A DNA stretch of 46,898 nucleotides from Nocardia otitidiscaviarum NBRC 14405. GTDB lineage: Bacteria > Actinomycetota > Actinomycetes > Mycobacteriales > Mycobacteriaceae. Each line of letters begins with the position of its first letter. Position 1 is the stretch's first letter. Below the pieces are notes generated by a model. It did no database searches, was not told the origin of the DNA, and worked only from the letters and a program-made list of their open reading frames with translations. Shown piece by piece: positions 28,423-37,162 of the stretch. The position numbers and the translations under genes are program-made. The DNA is taken from NCBI RefSeq assembly GCF_000308635.1, contig NZ_BAGD01000040.1, forward strand, positions 1 through 46,898. The letters are read 5' to 3'.

Positions 28423-28644
28423 ATGAAGGCAGGAATTCACCCCACGTACGTGGACACCACGGTCGTGTGCGGCTGCGGCAACACCTTCCAGACTCGCAGC
28501 ACCAAGGAGTCGGGCCACATCACCGTCGAGGTCTGCTCCCAGTGCCACCCGTTCTACACGGGCAAGCAGAAGATCCTGGACACCGGTGGCCGCGTGGCTC
28601 GCTTCGAGGCTCGCTACGGCAAGCGCGCGAAGGCTGCCAAGTAG
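28423..28644 (+). CDS. rpmE: 50S ribosomal protein L31 (zinc-binding form)
   Basis: 73 residues. [22 protein letters not shown] carries CxC and [16 protein letters not shown] carries CxxC, the four-cysteine zinc site of the C+ form. The C-terminus ([17 protein letters not shown]) is basic for rRNA binding. ATG 28423 has GAAAGGA at 28411-28417. Because the zinc ligands are intact, a zinc-independent paralogue may exist elsewhere in the genome. A long hairpin follows the stop. Confidence 0.97.
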   Translation: MKAGIHPTYVDTTVVCGCGNTFQTRSTKESGHITVEVCSQCHPFYTGKQKILDTGGRVARFEARYGKRAKAAK

Positions 28645-28653
28645 CTACCCCGC

Positions 28654-28686
28654 CGACGCCCGTCCTGCACTGCAGGTCGGGCGTCG
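28654..28686 (+). terminator. Strong hairpin after rpmE
   Basis: Arms CGACGCCCG (28654-28662) and CGGGCGTCG (28678-28686) enclose CCTGC-ACT-GCAGG, giving 14 pairs with one T-T mismatch. It lies 9 bases after the rpmE stop and 48 bases before prfA, followed by CTGTGTTTG. It may end or attenuate transcription into prfA. Confidence 0.75.
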
Positions 28687-28733
28687 CTGTGTTTGCAGAG
28701 CTTCGATAACACCACCCTCGAGGAGCACATGTC

Positions 28734-29816
28734 ATGGCCGACAAGTCCGCGGCCCCGTCCGCGATCGACGACATCCTGGCCGAGTACGCCGGTCTGGAGA
28801 CGCAGCTGGCGGATCCGGCGCTGCACAACGATCCGGGCGCGGCGCGGCGCGTCGGCAAGCGGTTCGCGGAGCTGGGGCCGGTCATGTCCACCTACAACAG
28901 GCTGACCTCCGCGCGTGACGATCTGGCCGCGGCCGAGGAACTGGCCGCCGATGACGCGTCCTTCGCCGCCGAGGTGCCCGCCCTGCGCGAACAGGTCGAG
29001 GACCTGGAGAAGACGCTCACCGATCTGCTCGCCCCGCGCGATCCACACGACGCCGACGATGTGGTGCTCGAGGTGAAATCCGGTGAGGGCGGCGAGGAAT
29101 CGGCGCTGTTCGCCTCCGATCTGGCGCGCATGTACATCCGCTACGCCGAACGGCACGGGTGGAAGGTCGAGGTGCTGGGCGTCACCTACTCGGATCTGGA
29201 CGGGTACAAGGAGGCCACCTTCTCCATCCGGAGCAAGGAGCCCAGCCGCGACGGCGTGTGGTCCCGGCTCAAATGGGAGGGCGGCGTGCACCGCGTGCAG
29301 CGCGTGCCGGTCACCGAATCGCAGGGGCGCATCCACACCTCCGCGGCCGGTGTGCTCGTCTACCCCGAACCCGACGAGGTCGAGCAGGTGCAGATCGACG
29401 AGAAGGATCTGCGCGTCGACGTCTACCGCTCCTCCGGCAAGGGCGGCCAGGGCGTCAACACCACCGATTCCGCCGTGCGCCTCACCCACCTGCCCACCGG
29501 CATCGTGGTGACCTGCCAGAACGAGCGCTCGCAGCTGCAGAACAAGATCCGCGCCATGCAGGTACTGGCCGCGCGTCTGCAAGCCCTCGCCGAGGAGCAG
29601 GCCGAGCAGGAGGCCGCCGCGGGCCGTGCCTCGCAGATCCGCACCGTGGACCGCTCCGAACGCATCCGCACCTACAACTTCCCGGAGAACCGCATCGCCG
29701 ATCACCGCATCGGCTTCAAGGCGCACAATCTGGACTCGGTCCTGGACGGCAACCTCGACGACCTGCTCGACGCGCTGGCCGAAGCCGACCGCACGGCCCG
29801 GCTCACGGCGGAATGA
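28734..29816 (+). CDS. prfA: Peptide chain release factor 1
   Basis: Recognises UAA and UAG and triggers peptide release. 360 residues, normal. A coiled N-terminal domain ([30 protein letters not shown]) is followed by the codon-recognition PxT-type motif ([15 protein letters not shown]), and GGQ at residues 237-239 in [16 protein letters not shown]; the [16 protein letters not shown] signature is near the C-terminus. GGQ glutamine is the target of PrmC, encoded next. ATG 28734 with GAGGAG about 10 bases before. Confidence 0.97.
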   Translation: MADKSAAPSAIDDILAEYAGLETQLADPALHNDPGAARRVGKRFAELGPVMSTYNRLTSARDDLAAAEELAADDASFAAEVPALREQVEDLEKTLTDLLAPRDPHDADDVVLEVKSGEGGEESALFASDLARMYIRYAERHGWKVEVLGVTYSDLDGYKEATFSIRSKEPSRDGVWSRLKWEGGVHRVQRVPVTESQGRIHTSAAGVLVYPEPDEVEQVQIDEKDLRVDVYRSSGKGGQGVNTTDSAVRLTHLPTGIVVTCQNERSQLQNKIRAMQVLAARLQALAEEQAEQEAAAGRASQIRTVDRSERIRTYNFPENRIADHRIGFKAHNLDSVLDGNLDDLLDALAEADRTARLTAE

Positions 29817-29874
29817 CGCATTCCCGTCCGCGGGTTACCCGAGTTCGAGTCGGGACAACGGATTCGGTGAGATC

Positions 29875-30858
29875 ATGGATAACTCGCCGGGTACGCCCAG
29901 CAGGCGGGCGGCACTCGGCCGCCGGTCCGCGACGGAAGAATCGAGGCACCCACTGATCGGCAGAAGTCGCGGGGAGGCGGGGGAGCCACGTGTCGGGCTG
30001 CGGGCCGTGATCCGCGAGGCCGTCGAGACCCTCGCCGACGCCGGGGTGCACAGTCCGCACACGGACGCGGAGCTGCTCGCCGCCCATGTGCTGGGGGTGG
30101 ACCGCATGCGCCTCATGATGGTCCCGCTGCTCACCCCCGAACAGCTGGCGGACTTCCGGGCGCTGGTGGCCCGCCGCGCGGAACGTGTTCCGCTGCAACA
30201 TCTCACGGGCACCGCCGCGATGGGCGAGATCGACCTCGCGGTCGGCCCCGGCGTATTCATCCCGCGCCCCGAGACCGAACTGCTCTTCGCCTGGGCGCTG
30301 GCCCAGCTGGAGGCCGTCGGCCACGAACACCGGCCCGTCGTCGTGGACCTGTGCACCGGCTCCGGCGCGCTGGCCCTCGCCATCGCCCACGCCCGCCCCG
30401 ACGCCCAGGTACACGCCGTGGAACTGGACCCGGCGGCCCTGGACTGGGCCCGCCGCAACGCCCTGCACCGGGCCGATCAGGGCGACACCCCGATCGACCT
30501 GCACGCGGGCGACGTCACCGCCCCCGACCTGCTGTCCCACCTGAACGGCACGGTCGACGTGGTGGTCGCCAACCCGCCCTACATCCCCGAATCGGCCCGA
30601 CTGGACCCCGAGGTCGCCGACCACGACCCCCGCCGCGCCCTCTTCGGCGGCCCCGACGGCCTCTCCGTCATCCGCCCCATGATCGGCACCATCGCCCGCC
30701 TGCTCCGGGTCGACGGCGTCACGGCTGTGGAACACGACGACACCAACGGCTCCGACACCGCCGCCCTCTTCCACTCCCACGGCGGCTTCGACGCCATCGT
30801 CGAACACCCCGATCTGGCCGGAAAACCTCGCTTCGTCGCCGCCCGCCGCACCGGCTGA
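29875..30858 (+). CDS. prmC: Release factor glutamine methyltransferase
   Basis: S-adenosylmethionine-dependent N5-methylation of the GGQ glutamine of release factors. 327 residues from ATG 29875. The family core starts at GLRAVIREAVETLADAGVHSPHTDAELL; the catalytic domain has IPRPETELLFAWAL, the SAM loop VVDLCTGSGALALAI and the NPPY motif VVVANPPYIPESARLDPEV that holds the glutamine side chain. The first about 40 residues (arginine/serine-rich) precede the conserved start, so the true start might be later, but no better in-frame start with a ribosome binding site was seen. 58 bases after prfA. Confidence 0.93.
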   Translation: MDNSPGTPSRRAALGRRSATEESRHPLIGRSRGEAGEPRVGLRAVIREAVETLADAGVHSPHTDAELLAAHVLGVDRMRLMMVPLLTPEQLADFRALVARRAERVPLQHLTGTAAMGEIDLAVGPGVFIPRPETELLFAWALAQLEAVGHEHRPVVVDLCTGSGALALAIAHARPDAQVHAVELDPAALDWARRNALHRADQGDTPIDLHAGDVTAPDLLSHLNGTVDVVVANPPYIPESARLDPEVADHDPRRALFGGPDGLSVIRPMIGTIARLLRVDGVTAVEHDDTNGSDTAALFHSHGGFDAIVEHPDLAGKPRFVAARRTG

Positions 30859-31055
30859 CCCGCCCCCACCTCCGACGTCTCGCCCGCGCGCGCCGGCATC
30901 CGGTCACCGCGCCGGTGTTTGCCCGGTCGTACCGGCGCGCTGATCCGCACGGCCGACTCGGCGATCGTCCGCCCCGCACGGCGGCTGTAACCCGTCGCCG
31001 CGGTGTCCGGTGGCGCGCTGGTGGCCGCCCGCCGCCGGTCCGTGCACCGCTCAAC

Positions 31056-32024
31056 TCAGGTCAGCCGGTCGGCCAGCCGGACGAGGATATCGGCGAGCGG
31101 GCCGGGATCGCGGGGGCCGAGGTGCGGTGCGTCGAGGTCGAACACCTCGAAGGGGTTGTCCGGGGTGGCGGTGTCGGCCTCGCGGATCATGCGGTCCTGG
31201 AGGGCGAGGGGCAGGGTGCGGTCGCGGGTGCAGCGGATATAGGTGCGGGGGATACGGCCCCAGGTCGCGGGCTCGCCGCGGGCATCGTCGGTGGTGACCG
31301 CCCACGCCTCGTCGGGTTCCATGGCATTGAGCGCCGCCCGGAACGCGGCATCGTCGTAGCCCTCGGCCAGCGAGCTGTGGGCGGCAGCCAGGAATTCGGG
31401 ATCCGCCGAGCGCCAATTGGTTCGGGTGAAGCCGGTCCGCTGGGGATCGCCGCCGACGCTGGGCATGGTGGTGGCCAGGGAGGTGGCAGCCTCGGGCGTC
31501 AGGTAGCACTCCAGCACGCTGCGCAGTTCGACGCAGCAGAAGGCGGTGAGATAGACCAGCCGAGCGATGCTGTCGGGTACCTCGTTGCCGACCCGCGTGA
31601 TCGTCGCCCCGCCCATGCTGTGACCCATCAGAATCACCGGTCCCCGCGCGGCGGCCGCCCGCACTACCGCGACCACATGCGCCACATTGTCGGCCAGTCG
31701 CAACTCAGCCAGCGGCGACGGCTCGCTGGCCAGGGCCGCGAGATCCTGCGGGGCCTGATAGGACGGCGGGAAGTGCGCCGCCGCCCCGTGTCCGGGCAGG
31801 TCGACCGCCAGCGCGCGGTGTCCGGCCAGCGTCAACTCCGCCAGCAAGGGGGCGTAGGACGCGCCATTGCCGTTGGCCCCGTGCACGATCACGATGGTCG
31901 GACGTGCGCGCGCCCCGGCGGTGCCCTCGTTGCGCGCACATCCGGCCGCGAGCGCGCCGATTCCCATCGCGCCCACTCCCAGCAGTCCTCGGCGCGACAG
32001 TCCGGTGGTCGCCCGTCTCGTCAT
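31056..32024 (-). CDS. Tat-exported lipoprotein alpha/beta hydrolase
   Basis: 322 residues from ATG 32024 with GAGGAGAAC upstream. The N-terminus MTRRATTGLSRRGLLGVG carries a twin-arginine signal and then a lipobox GALAAGC, predicting a lipid-anchored enzyme on the outer face of the membrane. The hydrolase fold shows VIVHGANGNGASYAPLLAEL, the nucleophile elbow VILMGHSMGGATI, the acid region YIRCTRDRTLPLALQ and the histidine in LDAPHLGPRDPGPLADIL. Related to esterase EstC-like and salicylate-esterase-type hydrolases; substrate unknown. It is divergent from a TetR regulator, with two matching palindromes between them. The pair is inserted in a gene order that otherwise follows M. tuberculosis. 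Confidence 0.85.
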   Translation of the reverse strand: MTRRATTGLSRRGLLGVGAMGIGALAAGCARNEGTAGARARPTIVIVHGANGNGASYAPLLAELTLAGHRALAVDLPGHGAAAHFPPSYQAPQDLAALASEPSPLAELRLADNVAHVVAVVRAAAARGPVILMGHSMGGATITRVGNEVPDSIARLVYLTAFCCVELRSVLECYLTPEAATSLATTMPSVGGDPQRTGFTRTNWRSADPEFLAAAHSSLAEGYDDAAFRAALNAMEPDEAWAVTTDDARGEPATWGRIPRTYIRCTRDRTLPLALQDRMIREADTATPDNPFEVFDLDAPHLGPRDPGPLADILVRLADRLT

Positions 32025-32055
32025 CCCGTTCTCCTCACCTGTCGGTCGAAGGTTT

Positions 32056-32071
32056 CGATGCGTTTGCATCG
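32056..32071. promoter_or_regulatory. Palindromic operator, copy 1
   Basis: CGATGC-GTTT-GCATCG, perfect 6-bp arms, 32 bases upstream of the hydrolase start. A second copy begins exactly 32 bases further on. Likely site for the adjacent TetR protein. Confidence 0.75.
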
Positions 32072-32087
32072 GAACCTAACATTTTTC

Positions 32088-32103
32088 CGATGCGCCTGCA
32101 TCG
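32088..32103. promoter_or_regulatory. Palindromic operator, copy 2
   Basis: CGATGC-GCCT-GCATCG, same arms as copy 1 with a different centre, ending 13 bases before the TetR ATG at 32117. The position would allow autorepression. The 32-bp offset is about three DNA turns, so two dimers could bind on one face. Confidence 0.75.
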
Positions 32104-32116
32104 CTACGATGTCCGC

Positions 32117-32713
32117 ATGCCTCGCCACGTGGACCACGAGAGCCGTCGGCGGCTCATCGCCGACGCCGTCTGCGATCTCATCGGCCGACGCGGTCTGGAG
32201 GCGGCCACCCTGCGCGAGGTGGCCGCCGCGGCCGGGGTGTCCATGGGCGCGGTGCAGCGCTGCTTCGAAACCCGCCAACAGATGCTGATATTCGCGCAGG
32301 AGCACGTGAACCAGCGGGTCGCCGAGCGGGCCCGGACTCGCATCGCGGCGTCGGCCGAGCCGGAATCGGTGCTCACCCTGGTGGAGCAGACGCTCGACGC
32401 CATGCTCGTCGTCGACGACCCCGATCTGGTCGAGGCGAGTGTCTGGCTGGCCTTCAGTGCACAGGCGGCAGTGGATCCGGTGGTCGCCGCCGCCCAGCGT
32501 GACCACTATCGGGGCCTGGCCGAACTGCTCGTCCTCCTGCTGCGGCTCGGCGTCGACGGCGGCCTGATCCGATCCGAGGTCGACCCCGAGCAGGTGGGCG
32601 AGGACCTGATCGCGCTGGCCGACGGTTTGACGATCCAGGTCCTCACCCGTCGCCGCACCCCGGAATCGGTGCGCGCAACGCTGCGGCGGCACCTCGCCGA
32701 GCTGCGCGTCTGA
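32117..32713 (+). CDS. TetR-family transcriptional regulator
   Basis: 198 residues from ATG 32117 (MPRHVDHESRRRLIADAVCD). The helix-turn-helix is TLREVAAAAGVSMGAVQRCF with FETRQQMLIFAQEHV after it, as in TetR proteins. The ligand-binding core (LTLVEQTLDAMLVVDDPDLV, LIALADGLTIQVLTRR) is variable. An in-frame ATG at 32090 lies inside operator copy 2 and would add nine residues; the later start is preferred for this reason. Probably represses itself and the divergent hydrolase. The inducer is unknown. Confidence 0.9.
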   Translation: MPRHVDHESRRRLIADAVCDLIGRRGLEAATLREVAAAAGVSMGAVQRCFETRQQMLIFAQEHVNQRVAERARTRIAASAEPESVLTLVEQTLDAMLVVDDPDLVEASVWLAFSAQAAVDPVVAAAQRDHYRGLAELLVLLLRLGVDGGLIRSEVDPEQVGEDLIALADGLTIQVLTRRRTPESVRATLRRHLAELRV

Positions 32714-32803
32714 GCAGCGCGCGCAGTGGCGCGCCGGGGGCCGCGACCATGGCCTCGAGCCCCTGACACTTGCCGAGAGCGCATCCGTGCCAAGATGTTG
32801 CGC

Positions 32804-33469
32804 GTGAGTACCGTCTACGACTGCGCCGATCCCGATTCGCGCGCCGCGGGACTGACTGCCGCGCGCAGCGCTCTGAAGTCCGGGCGGTTGGCCGTCATTC
32901 CGACCGACACGCTCTACGGAATCGCCGCCGACGCGTTCGACAGCTCGGCCGTCGCCGCGCTGCTGGCGGCCAAGCGGCGCGGGCGGGATATGCCGGTGCC
33001 GGTGCTGGTGGGTTCCTGGAACACCATCGACGGACTGGTGTTCTCGGTGCGCCCGCAGGCGCGCGATCTGATCCGGGCGTTCTGGCCGGGTGCGCTGAGT
33101 CTGGTTGTGCAGCAGGCGCCTTCGCTGGCCTGGGACCTGGGCGACGCGCGCGGGACCGTCATGCTGCGGATGCCGCTGCACCCGGTCGCGCTGGAACTGC
33201 TGCGCGAGGTCGGGCCGCTGGCGGTGTCCAGCGCCAACGTGTCGGGCCAGCCGCCCGCCACCACCGTCGGCGAGGCGCGCGACCAGCTGGGTGAACTCGT
33301 CGGCGTCTACCTCGACGGCGGCAAGGCCGAGCACGCGCTGGCCTCCACCATCGTGGACCTGACCGCCGACACCCCGCGCATCCTGCGCGAGGGCGCGGTG
33401 CCGACCGCAGCGGTCGCCGAGGTGCTCGGCGTCTCGCCGGAGGAGCTCGTCTCGCAGGCAACGCGGTGA
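32804..33469 (+). CDS. Threonylcarbamoyl-AMP synthase (Sua5/YciO/YrdC family)
   Basis: Makes threonylcarbamoyl-AMP from threonine, bicarbonate and ATP for the t6A37 modification of ANN-decoding tRNAs. 221 residues, a single YrdC-type domain with a short C-terminal tail. Motifs are VIPTDTLYGIAADAF, AKRRGRDMPVPVLV, FWPGALSLVV, VMLRMPLHPVALELL and LAVSSANVSGQPP. The start GTG 32804 (MSTVYDCADP) matches mycobacterial orthologues; ATG 32795 would add three residues. The wecA start lies 12 bases beyond the stop, so the two are probably one unit. Confidence 0.92.
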   Translation: MSTVYDCADPDSRAAGLTAARSALKSGRLAVIPTDTLYGIAADAFDSSAVAALLAAKRRGRDMPVPVLVGSWNTIDGLVFSVRPQARDLIRAFWPGALSLVVQQAPSLAWDLGDARGTVMLRMPLHPVALELLREVGPLAVSSANVSGQPPATTVGEARDQLGELVGVYLDGGKAEHALASTIVDLTADTPRILREGAVPTAAVAEVLGVSPEELVSQATR

Positions 33470-33480
33470 CGGCCCGGTAG

Positions 33481-34689
33481 ATGGTGTCGAGTAGCGACCT
33501 GCTGAGCCAAGGTGTTTTCAGTACGGCGGCGGTGGTCCCCCTGCGGGAGCTGCTGCTGGTACTGCTGGTCGCCACGGTGGTGACCTATCTGTCCACCGGC
33601 GGAGTCCGAGTGGGGGCCATCGCGTTCGGCGCGGTGGCGGTGCCCCGCGAGCGCGACGTGCACGTGAAGCCTATTCCCCGCATGGGCGGCGTCGGCATCT
33701 ATCTGGGTGTGCTGGCCGCCGTGCTGTTCGCCCACCAGCTGCCCGCACTGCGCCGCGGCTTCGACTATCCCGCCGATATTCCGGCCGTGGTGGTCGCGGG
33801 CACGCTCATCGTGCTGGTCGGCATCATCGACGACCGCTGGGGGCTGGACTGGCTCACCAAACTCGTCGGCCAGGTCACCGCCGCCGGAGTCATGGCCGTG
33901 ATGGGCCTGAGCTGGGTCGCCATCTACAACCCGTTCACCAATACCACCGTGGTGCTCGATCAGCTCCAGGGCGGCCTGGTCACGGTCGGCATCACCGTCA
34001 CCATGATCAACGCCATGAATTTCGTGGACGGTCTGGACGGCCTGGCCGCTGGGCTGGGATTGATCGCCGCCGCGGCGGTATTCGTGTTCACCGTGGGCTT
34101 GCTCTACGAGCAGGGCGGTTCCACCGACACCTATCCGCCGGCGCTGCTGGCCGCGGCGCTCGCGGGCGGCTGTCTGGGATTTCTGGCGCATAATTTCCAG
34201 CCTGCTCGGATTTTCATGGGCGATTCCGGCTCGATGCTCATCGGTTTGATGCTCGCCGCGGTCTCCACCGGCGCGTCCGGCCGTATTCCGCTCCAGGGTT
34301 ACGGCACCCGCGACATCGTCGGTCTGTTGTCGCCGCTGTTGCTGGTGGGCGCGGTCATGTTCATTCCGGTACTCGATCTTGTTCTGGCCATCGTGCGGCG
34401 CGTGCGCGCGGGTGTGAGTTTCTCCACCCCGGACAAAATGCACCTGCACCACCGATTGCTCCAGATCGGGCATTCGCATCGCCGGGTGGTGTTGTTGATC
34501 TACCTGTGGGTGAGTGTGCTCGCATTCGGAGCGGTCGGTTCGTCGCTCATGGATCGCCGCCTGGTGGTGCTGCTGTTCGCCGGCGGCCTGGTTTTCGCCC
34601 TCGTGATCACCGCCGTTCCGTCCATGGGTGAACTGACCCTGAAGGCCGGTCGCAAACCGCCGCGCGGCCCCGACGCGGCTCGCGGGTAA
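33481..34689 (+). CDS. wecA: Decaprenyl-phosphate GlcNAc-1-phosphate transferase
   Basis: Polytopic membrane enzyme of the MraY/WecA family that transfers GlcNAc-1-phosphate to a polyprenyl phosphate, the first lipid-linked step of the arabinogalactan linker. 402 residues with about 11 helices. Signature loops: HVKPIPRMGGVGIYLG, VGIIDDRWGLDW (Asp pair, metal), NAMNFVDGLDGLAAG, and NFQPARIFMGDSGSMLIG, and the cytoplasmic histidine loop KMHLHHRLLQIGHSHRR that in WecA contacts UDP-GlcNAc. It corresponds to rfe in M. tuberculosis. Start is ATG 33481. Confidence 0.93.
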   Translation: MVSSSDLLSQGVFSTAAVVPLRELLLVLLVATVVTYLSTGGVRVGAIAFGAVAVPRERDVHVKPIPRMGGVGIYLGVLAAVLFAHQLPALRRGFDYPADIPAVVVAGTLIVLVGIIDDRWGLDWLTKLVGQVTAAGVMAVMGLSWVAIYNPFTNTTVVLDQLQGGLVTVGITVTMINAMNFVDGLDGLAAGLGLIAAAAVFVFTVGLLYEQGGSTDTYPPALLAAALAGGCLGFLAHNFQPARIFMGDSGSMLIGLMLAAVSTGASGRIPLQGYGTRDIVGLLSPLLLVGAVMFIPVLDLVLAIVRRVRAGVSFSTPDKMHLHHRLLQIGHSHRRVVLLIYLWVSVLAFGAVGSSLMDRRLVVLLFAGGLVFALVITAVPSMGELTLKAGRKPPRGPDAARG

Positions 34690-34700
34690 AGTGGGTCGGC

Positions 34701-35126
34701 GTGACTACGGCATCCAATCCCGGTCAGGACGCTCCGCTCCGGGCCGCGCTGCGCTACGGCATTTTCGGATTGATTGTGCTCGTGGTGATTTCAGCCATCC
34801 TCGGCGTGATCTTCGCCGGGCTGCCGGGCCTGTGGGGCGCCCTGCTCGGCGCGGGGATCGGCGGCGGGTTCATTCTCACCACGGCGGCCTCGGTGCTGCT
34901 GAGTGCCCGCTTCGACTCCGGTATTCAGGGCCTGGTGCTGCTGGGCAGCTGGGTCGGCAAGATCCTGGTGGCCCTGGTGGTGGTCGCGGTGCTGCAGAAT
35001 TTCGACTTCTACAGTCGCCCGACGCTGTTCCTGACCGTGGTCGGCGCCCTGCTCGTCGTGCTCGGCGCGGAGACGTACGGCCTTCTGCGCCAACGGGTTC
35101 CGGTCATCGACCTGGAAGACCGGTAG
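34701..35126 (+). CDS. atpI: ATP synthase I-like membrane protein
   Basis: 141 residues from GTG 34701. Four hydrophobic helices (GIFGLIVLVVISAILGVIF, GLWGALLGAGIGGGFILTT, GLVLLGSWVGKILVALVVVAV and FLTVVGALLVVLGAETYGLL) with short loops. Its place ahead of the ATP synthase genes and its length match the AtpI-like protein of the mycobacterial operon, whose role in c-ring assembly or ion supply is suggested but not settled. Sequence conservation in this family is low, so position carries most of the weight. Confidence 0.75.
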   Translation: MTTASNPGQDAPLRAALRYGIFGLIVLVVISAILGVIFAGLPGLWGALLGAGIGGGFILTTAASVLLSARFDSGIQGLVLLGSWVGKILVALVVVAVLQNFDFYSRPTLFLTVVGALLVVLGAETYGLLRQRVPVIDLEDR

Positions 35127-35460
35127 GGGGTAGGGGATAGTTCACTCGCTGTTTCCGGCCACCCCCTACACGTTGTCGTAGATAACTTGATAAACTCTTT
35201 ACCTGTAGGCAACCGAACCAACAGGGGGGTCCCTCGTGGACCCAGGTGGGGCAGGTTATGCTTACAGCCGTGCCGGGCCCTGCGGGGTTCCGGTTCTGCA
35301 CCGTCGACGATGTCGCCGACGCGCGCTCAGACGCCCGGGTAAATGCCCGAACAGCTGCTGACGAACTTCGAGCCGACCTGAGTCGACCCACCAGATCGTC
35401 AATGTCCGATCGAACCGCGGGTGAAAACTATGGCCCGCGGCCCGAACACGGGAGAGAACG
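35127..35460 (+). promoter_or_regulatory. atp operon leader region
   Basis: A 334-base gap before atpB. An AT-rich patch at 35173-35201 (TTGTCG at 35173-35178, then GATAACTTGATAAACTC) is the likely promoter area, although no -10/-35 pair is clean. A hairpin GGGTCC-CTCGT-GGACCC lies at 35227-35243. An open frame from ATG 35258 (or GTG 35246) ends at 35464, its TGA overlapping the proposed CTG start of atpB (see the findings). The arrangement could be a leader peptide that couples translation into atpB; it could also be chance. Confidence 0.4.
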
Positions 35461-36255
35461 CTGAGCGTCATCACTTTGGCGGCGGGCGAGTTCCACGCGC
35501 CGTCGCTTAACGACTTCTTCCCTCCAGCTCTGCTGTTCGAGGGGACGCCGTTCGAGCTCGACCGTCTGATGCTCGTTCGTATCCTGATGGCTGCCGTACT
35601 GGTGGGATTCATGCTGCTGGCATTCCGCAGCCCCAAACTCGTTCCGCGTGGCCTGCAGAACATCGCGGAAACCGGTCTGATCTTCGTCAAGGAGCAGATC
35701 TGCGACGAGGTGCTGGGTAAGGAAACCGGAAAGAAGTTCTTCCCGCTCATCGCGTCGATCTTCTTCGCGGTGCTGTTCCTGAATATCTCCGGCGTCATTC
35801 CGTTCCTGAACATCTCCTCGAACGCCCGCATCGGCTTCCCGCTGGTGCTCGCCCTGGTCGCGTATGTCGCGTTCAACTACGTGGGTATCAAGAAGTACGG
35901 CTTCTTCCACTACATGCGTTCCAGCATCGTGGTGCCGAACGTGCCGCCCGCGATGCACGTACTGCTGATCCCGATCGAGTTCATCTCGACCTTCCTGCTG
36001 CGCCCGTTCACCCTGACCGTTCGACTCATGGCGAACATGCTGGCCGGCCACATCATGCTGGTGCTGTTCTTCAGCGCCACCCAGTTCTTCCTGTTCGATG
36101 GCGCCGCCTGGATGAAGGTGCTCTCGCCGTTCTCGCTGCTCGGCGGGTTCGCGTTCACCCTCTTCGAACTCCTGGTGGTCTTCCTGCAGGCCTACGTCTT
36201 CGCGCTGCTCACGGCCGTGTACATCGGCCTCGCGCAGCACGCCGACTCTCACTGA
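35461..36255 (+). CDS. atpB: ATP synthase subunit a
   Basis: Proton-channel stator of Fo. 264 residues from CTG 35461 (GGAGAG at 35451-35456, spacing 4). The next candidate, TTG 35476, is 19 bases from that site; no ATG or GTG occurs in frame after the upstream stop (35422). Five to six helices: MLVRILMAAVLVGFMLLAF, FFPLIASIFFAVLFLNISGV, FPLVLALVAYVAFNYVGI, and later ones. The essential arginine is in FTLTVRLMANMLAGHIML, followed by FELLVVFLQAYVFALLTAVYIG. The N-terminal APSLNDFFPPALLFEG is typical of the order. Confidence 0.94.
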   Translation: MSVITLAAGEFHAPSLNDFFPPALLFEGTPFELDRLMLVRILMAAVLVGFMLLAFRSPKLVPRGLQNIAETGLIFVKEQICDEVLGKETGKKFFPLIASIFFAVLFLNISGVIPFLNISSNARIGFPLVLALVAYVAFNYVGIKKYGFFHYMRSSIVVPNVPPAMHVLLIPIEFISTFLLRPFTLTVRLMANMLAGHIMLVLFFSATQFFLFDGAAWMKVLSPFSLLGGFAFTLFELLVVFLQAYVFALLTAVYIGLAQHADSH

Positions 36256-36272
36256 CCGACCGGACAACCTAA

Positions 36273-36569
<297 letters not shown>

Positions 36570-36585
36570 TTGCGGAAGTCAACTT

Positions 36586-37143
36586 ATGAGCAGCATTCAC
36601 TTGCTCGCGGCTGAGGGGGCCGAAGACCAGAACCCCCTCATCCCGGCGACATACGACATCGTCTGGTCGTTGGTCGTCTTCGCGGTCATCGCGTTCGTCT
36701 TCTACAAGTACGTCGTCCCGCGCCTGACCAAGGTGCTCGACGAGCGTTCGGAGAAGATCGAGGGCGGTATCGCCAAGGCGGAAGCGGCCCAGGCAGAGGC
36801 GCAGGCCACCCTCCAGCAGTACCAGGAGCAGCTGGCCGAGGCCCGGCTCGAGGCCGCCCGCATCCGTGAGGAAGCGCGCACCCAGGGCCAGCAGATCCTC
36901 GCGCAGATGCGCGCGGACGCCCAGGCCGAGGCCGACCGCATCGTGGCCTCCGGCCAGACTCAGCTCGAGGCGCAGCGCCAGCAGATCGTGACCGAGCTCC
37001 GCACGGAGCTGGGCGCGACCGCGATCGACCTGGCCGAGAAGATCATCGGGCAGTCGGTGTCCGATCAGGCCAAGCAGGCCGCCTCCATCGACCGGTTCCT
37101 CGCGGAACTGGACGAGAAGAGCGGCATCGGGGTCGGAAGGTAA
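36586..37143 (+). CDS. atpF: ATP synthase subunit b
   Basis: Peripheral stalk subunit. 185 residues: one N-terminal membrane helix ([22 protein letters not shown]) and a long charged helical coiled coil ([40 protein letters not shown]), ending in a delta-contacting region with [15 protein letters not shown]. Its ATG 36586 follows atpE by 16 bases. The single-copy b with a separate full delta follows in order, whereas mycobacteria add a b segment to delta. Confidence 0.95.
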   Translation: MSSIHLLAAEGAEDQNPLIPATYDIVWSLVVFAVIAFVFYKYVVPRLTKVLDERSEKIEGGIAKAEAAQAEAQATLQQYQEQLAEARLEAARIREEARTQGQQILAQMRADAQAEADRIVASGQTQLEAQRQQIVTELRTELGATAIDLAEKIIGQSVSDQAKQAASIDRFLAELDEKSGIGVGR

Positions 37144-37162
37144 CGACGCGAAAGTGGGAAGC

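Noticed and set aside
32090..32116. ATG 32090 as the TetR start
   Set aside because: It lies inside operator copy 2 and adds nine residues absent from typical TetR N-termini.
37154..37162. GTG 37154 as the atpH start
   Set aside because: Weaker ribosome binding site and adds only MGS; relatives begin MYAASREA as at ATG 37163.
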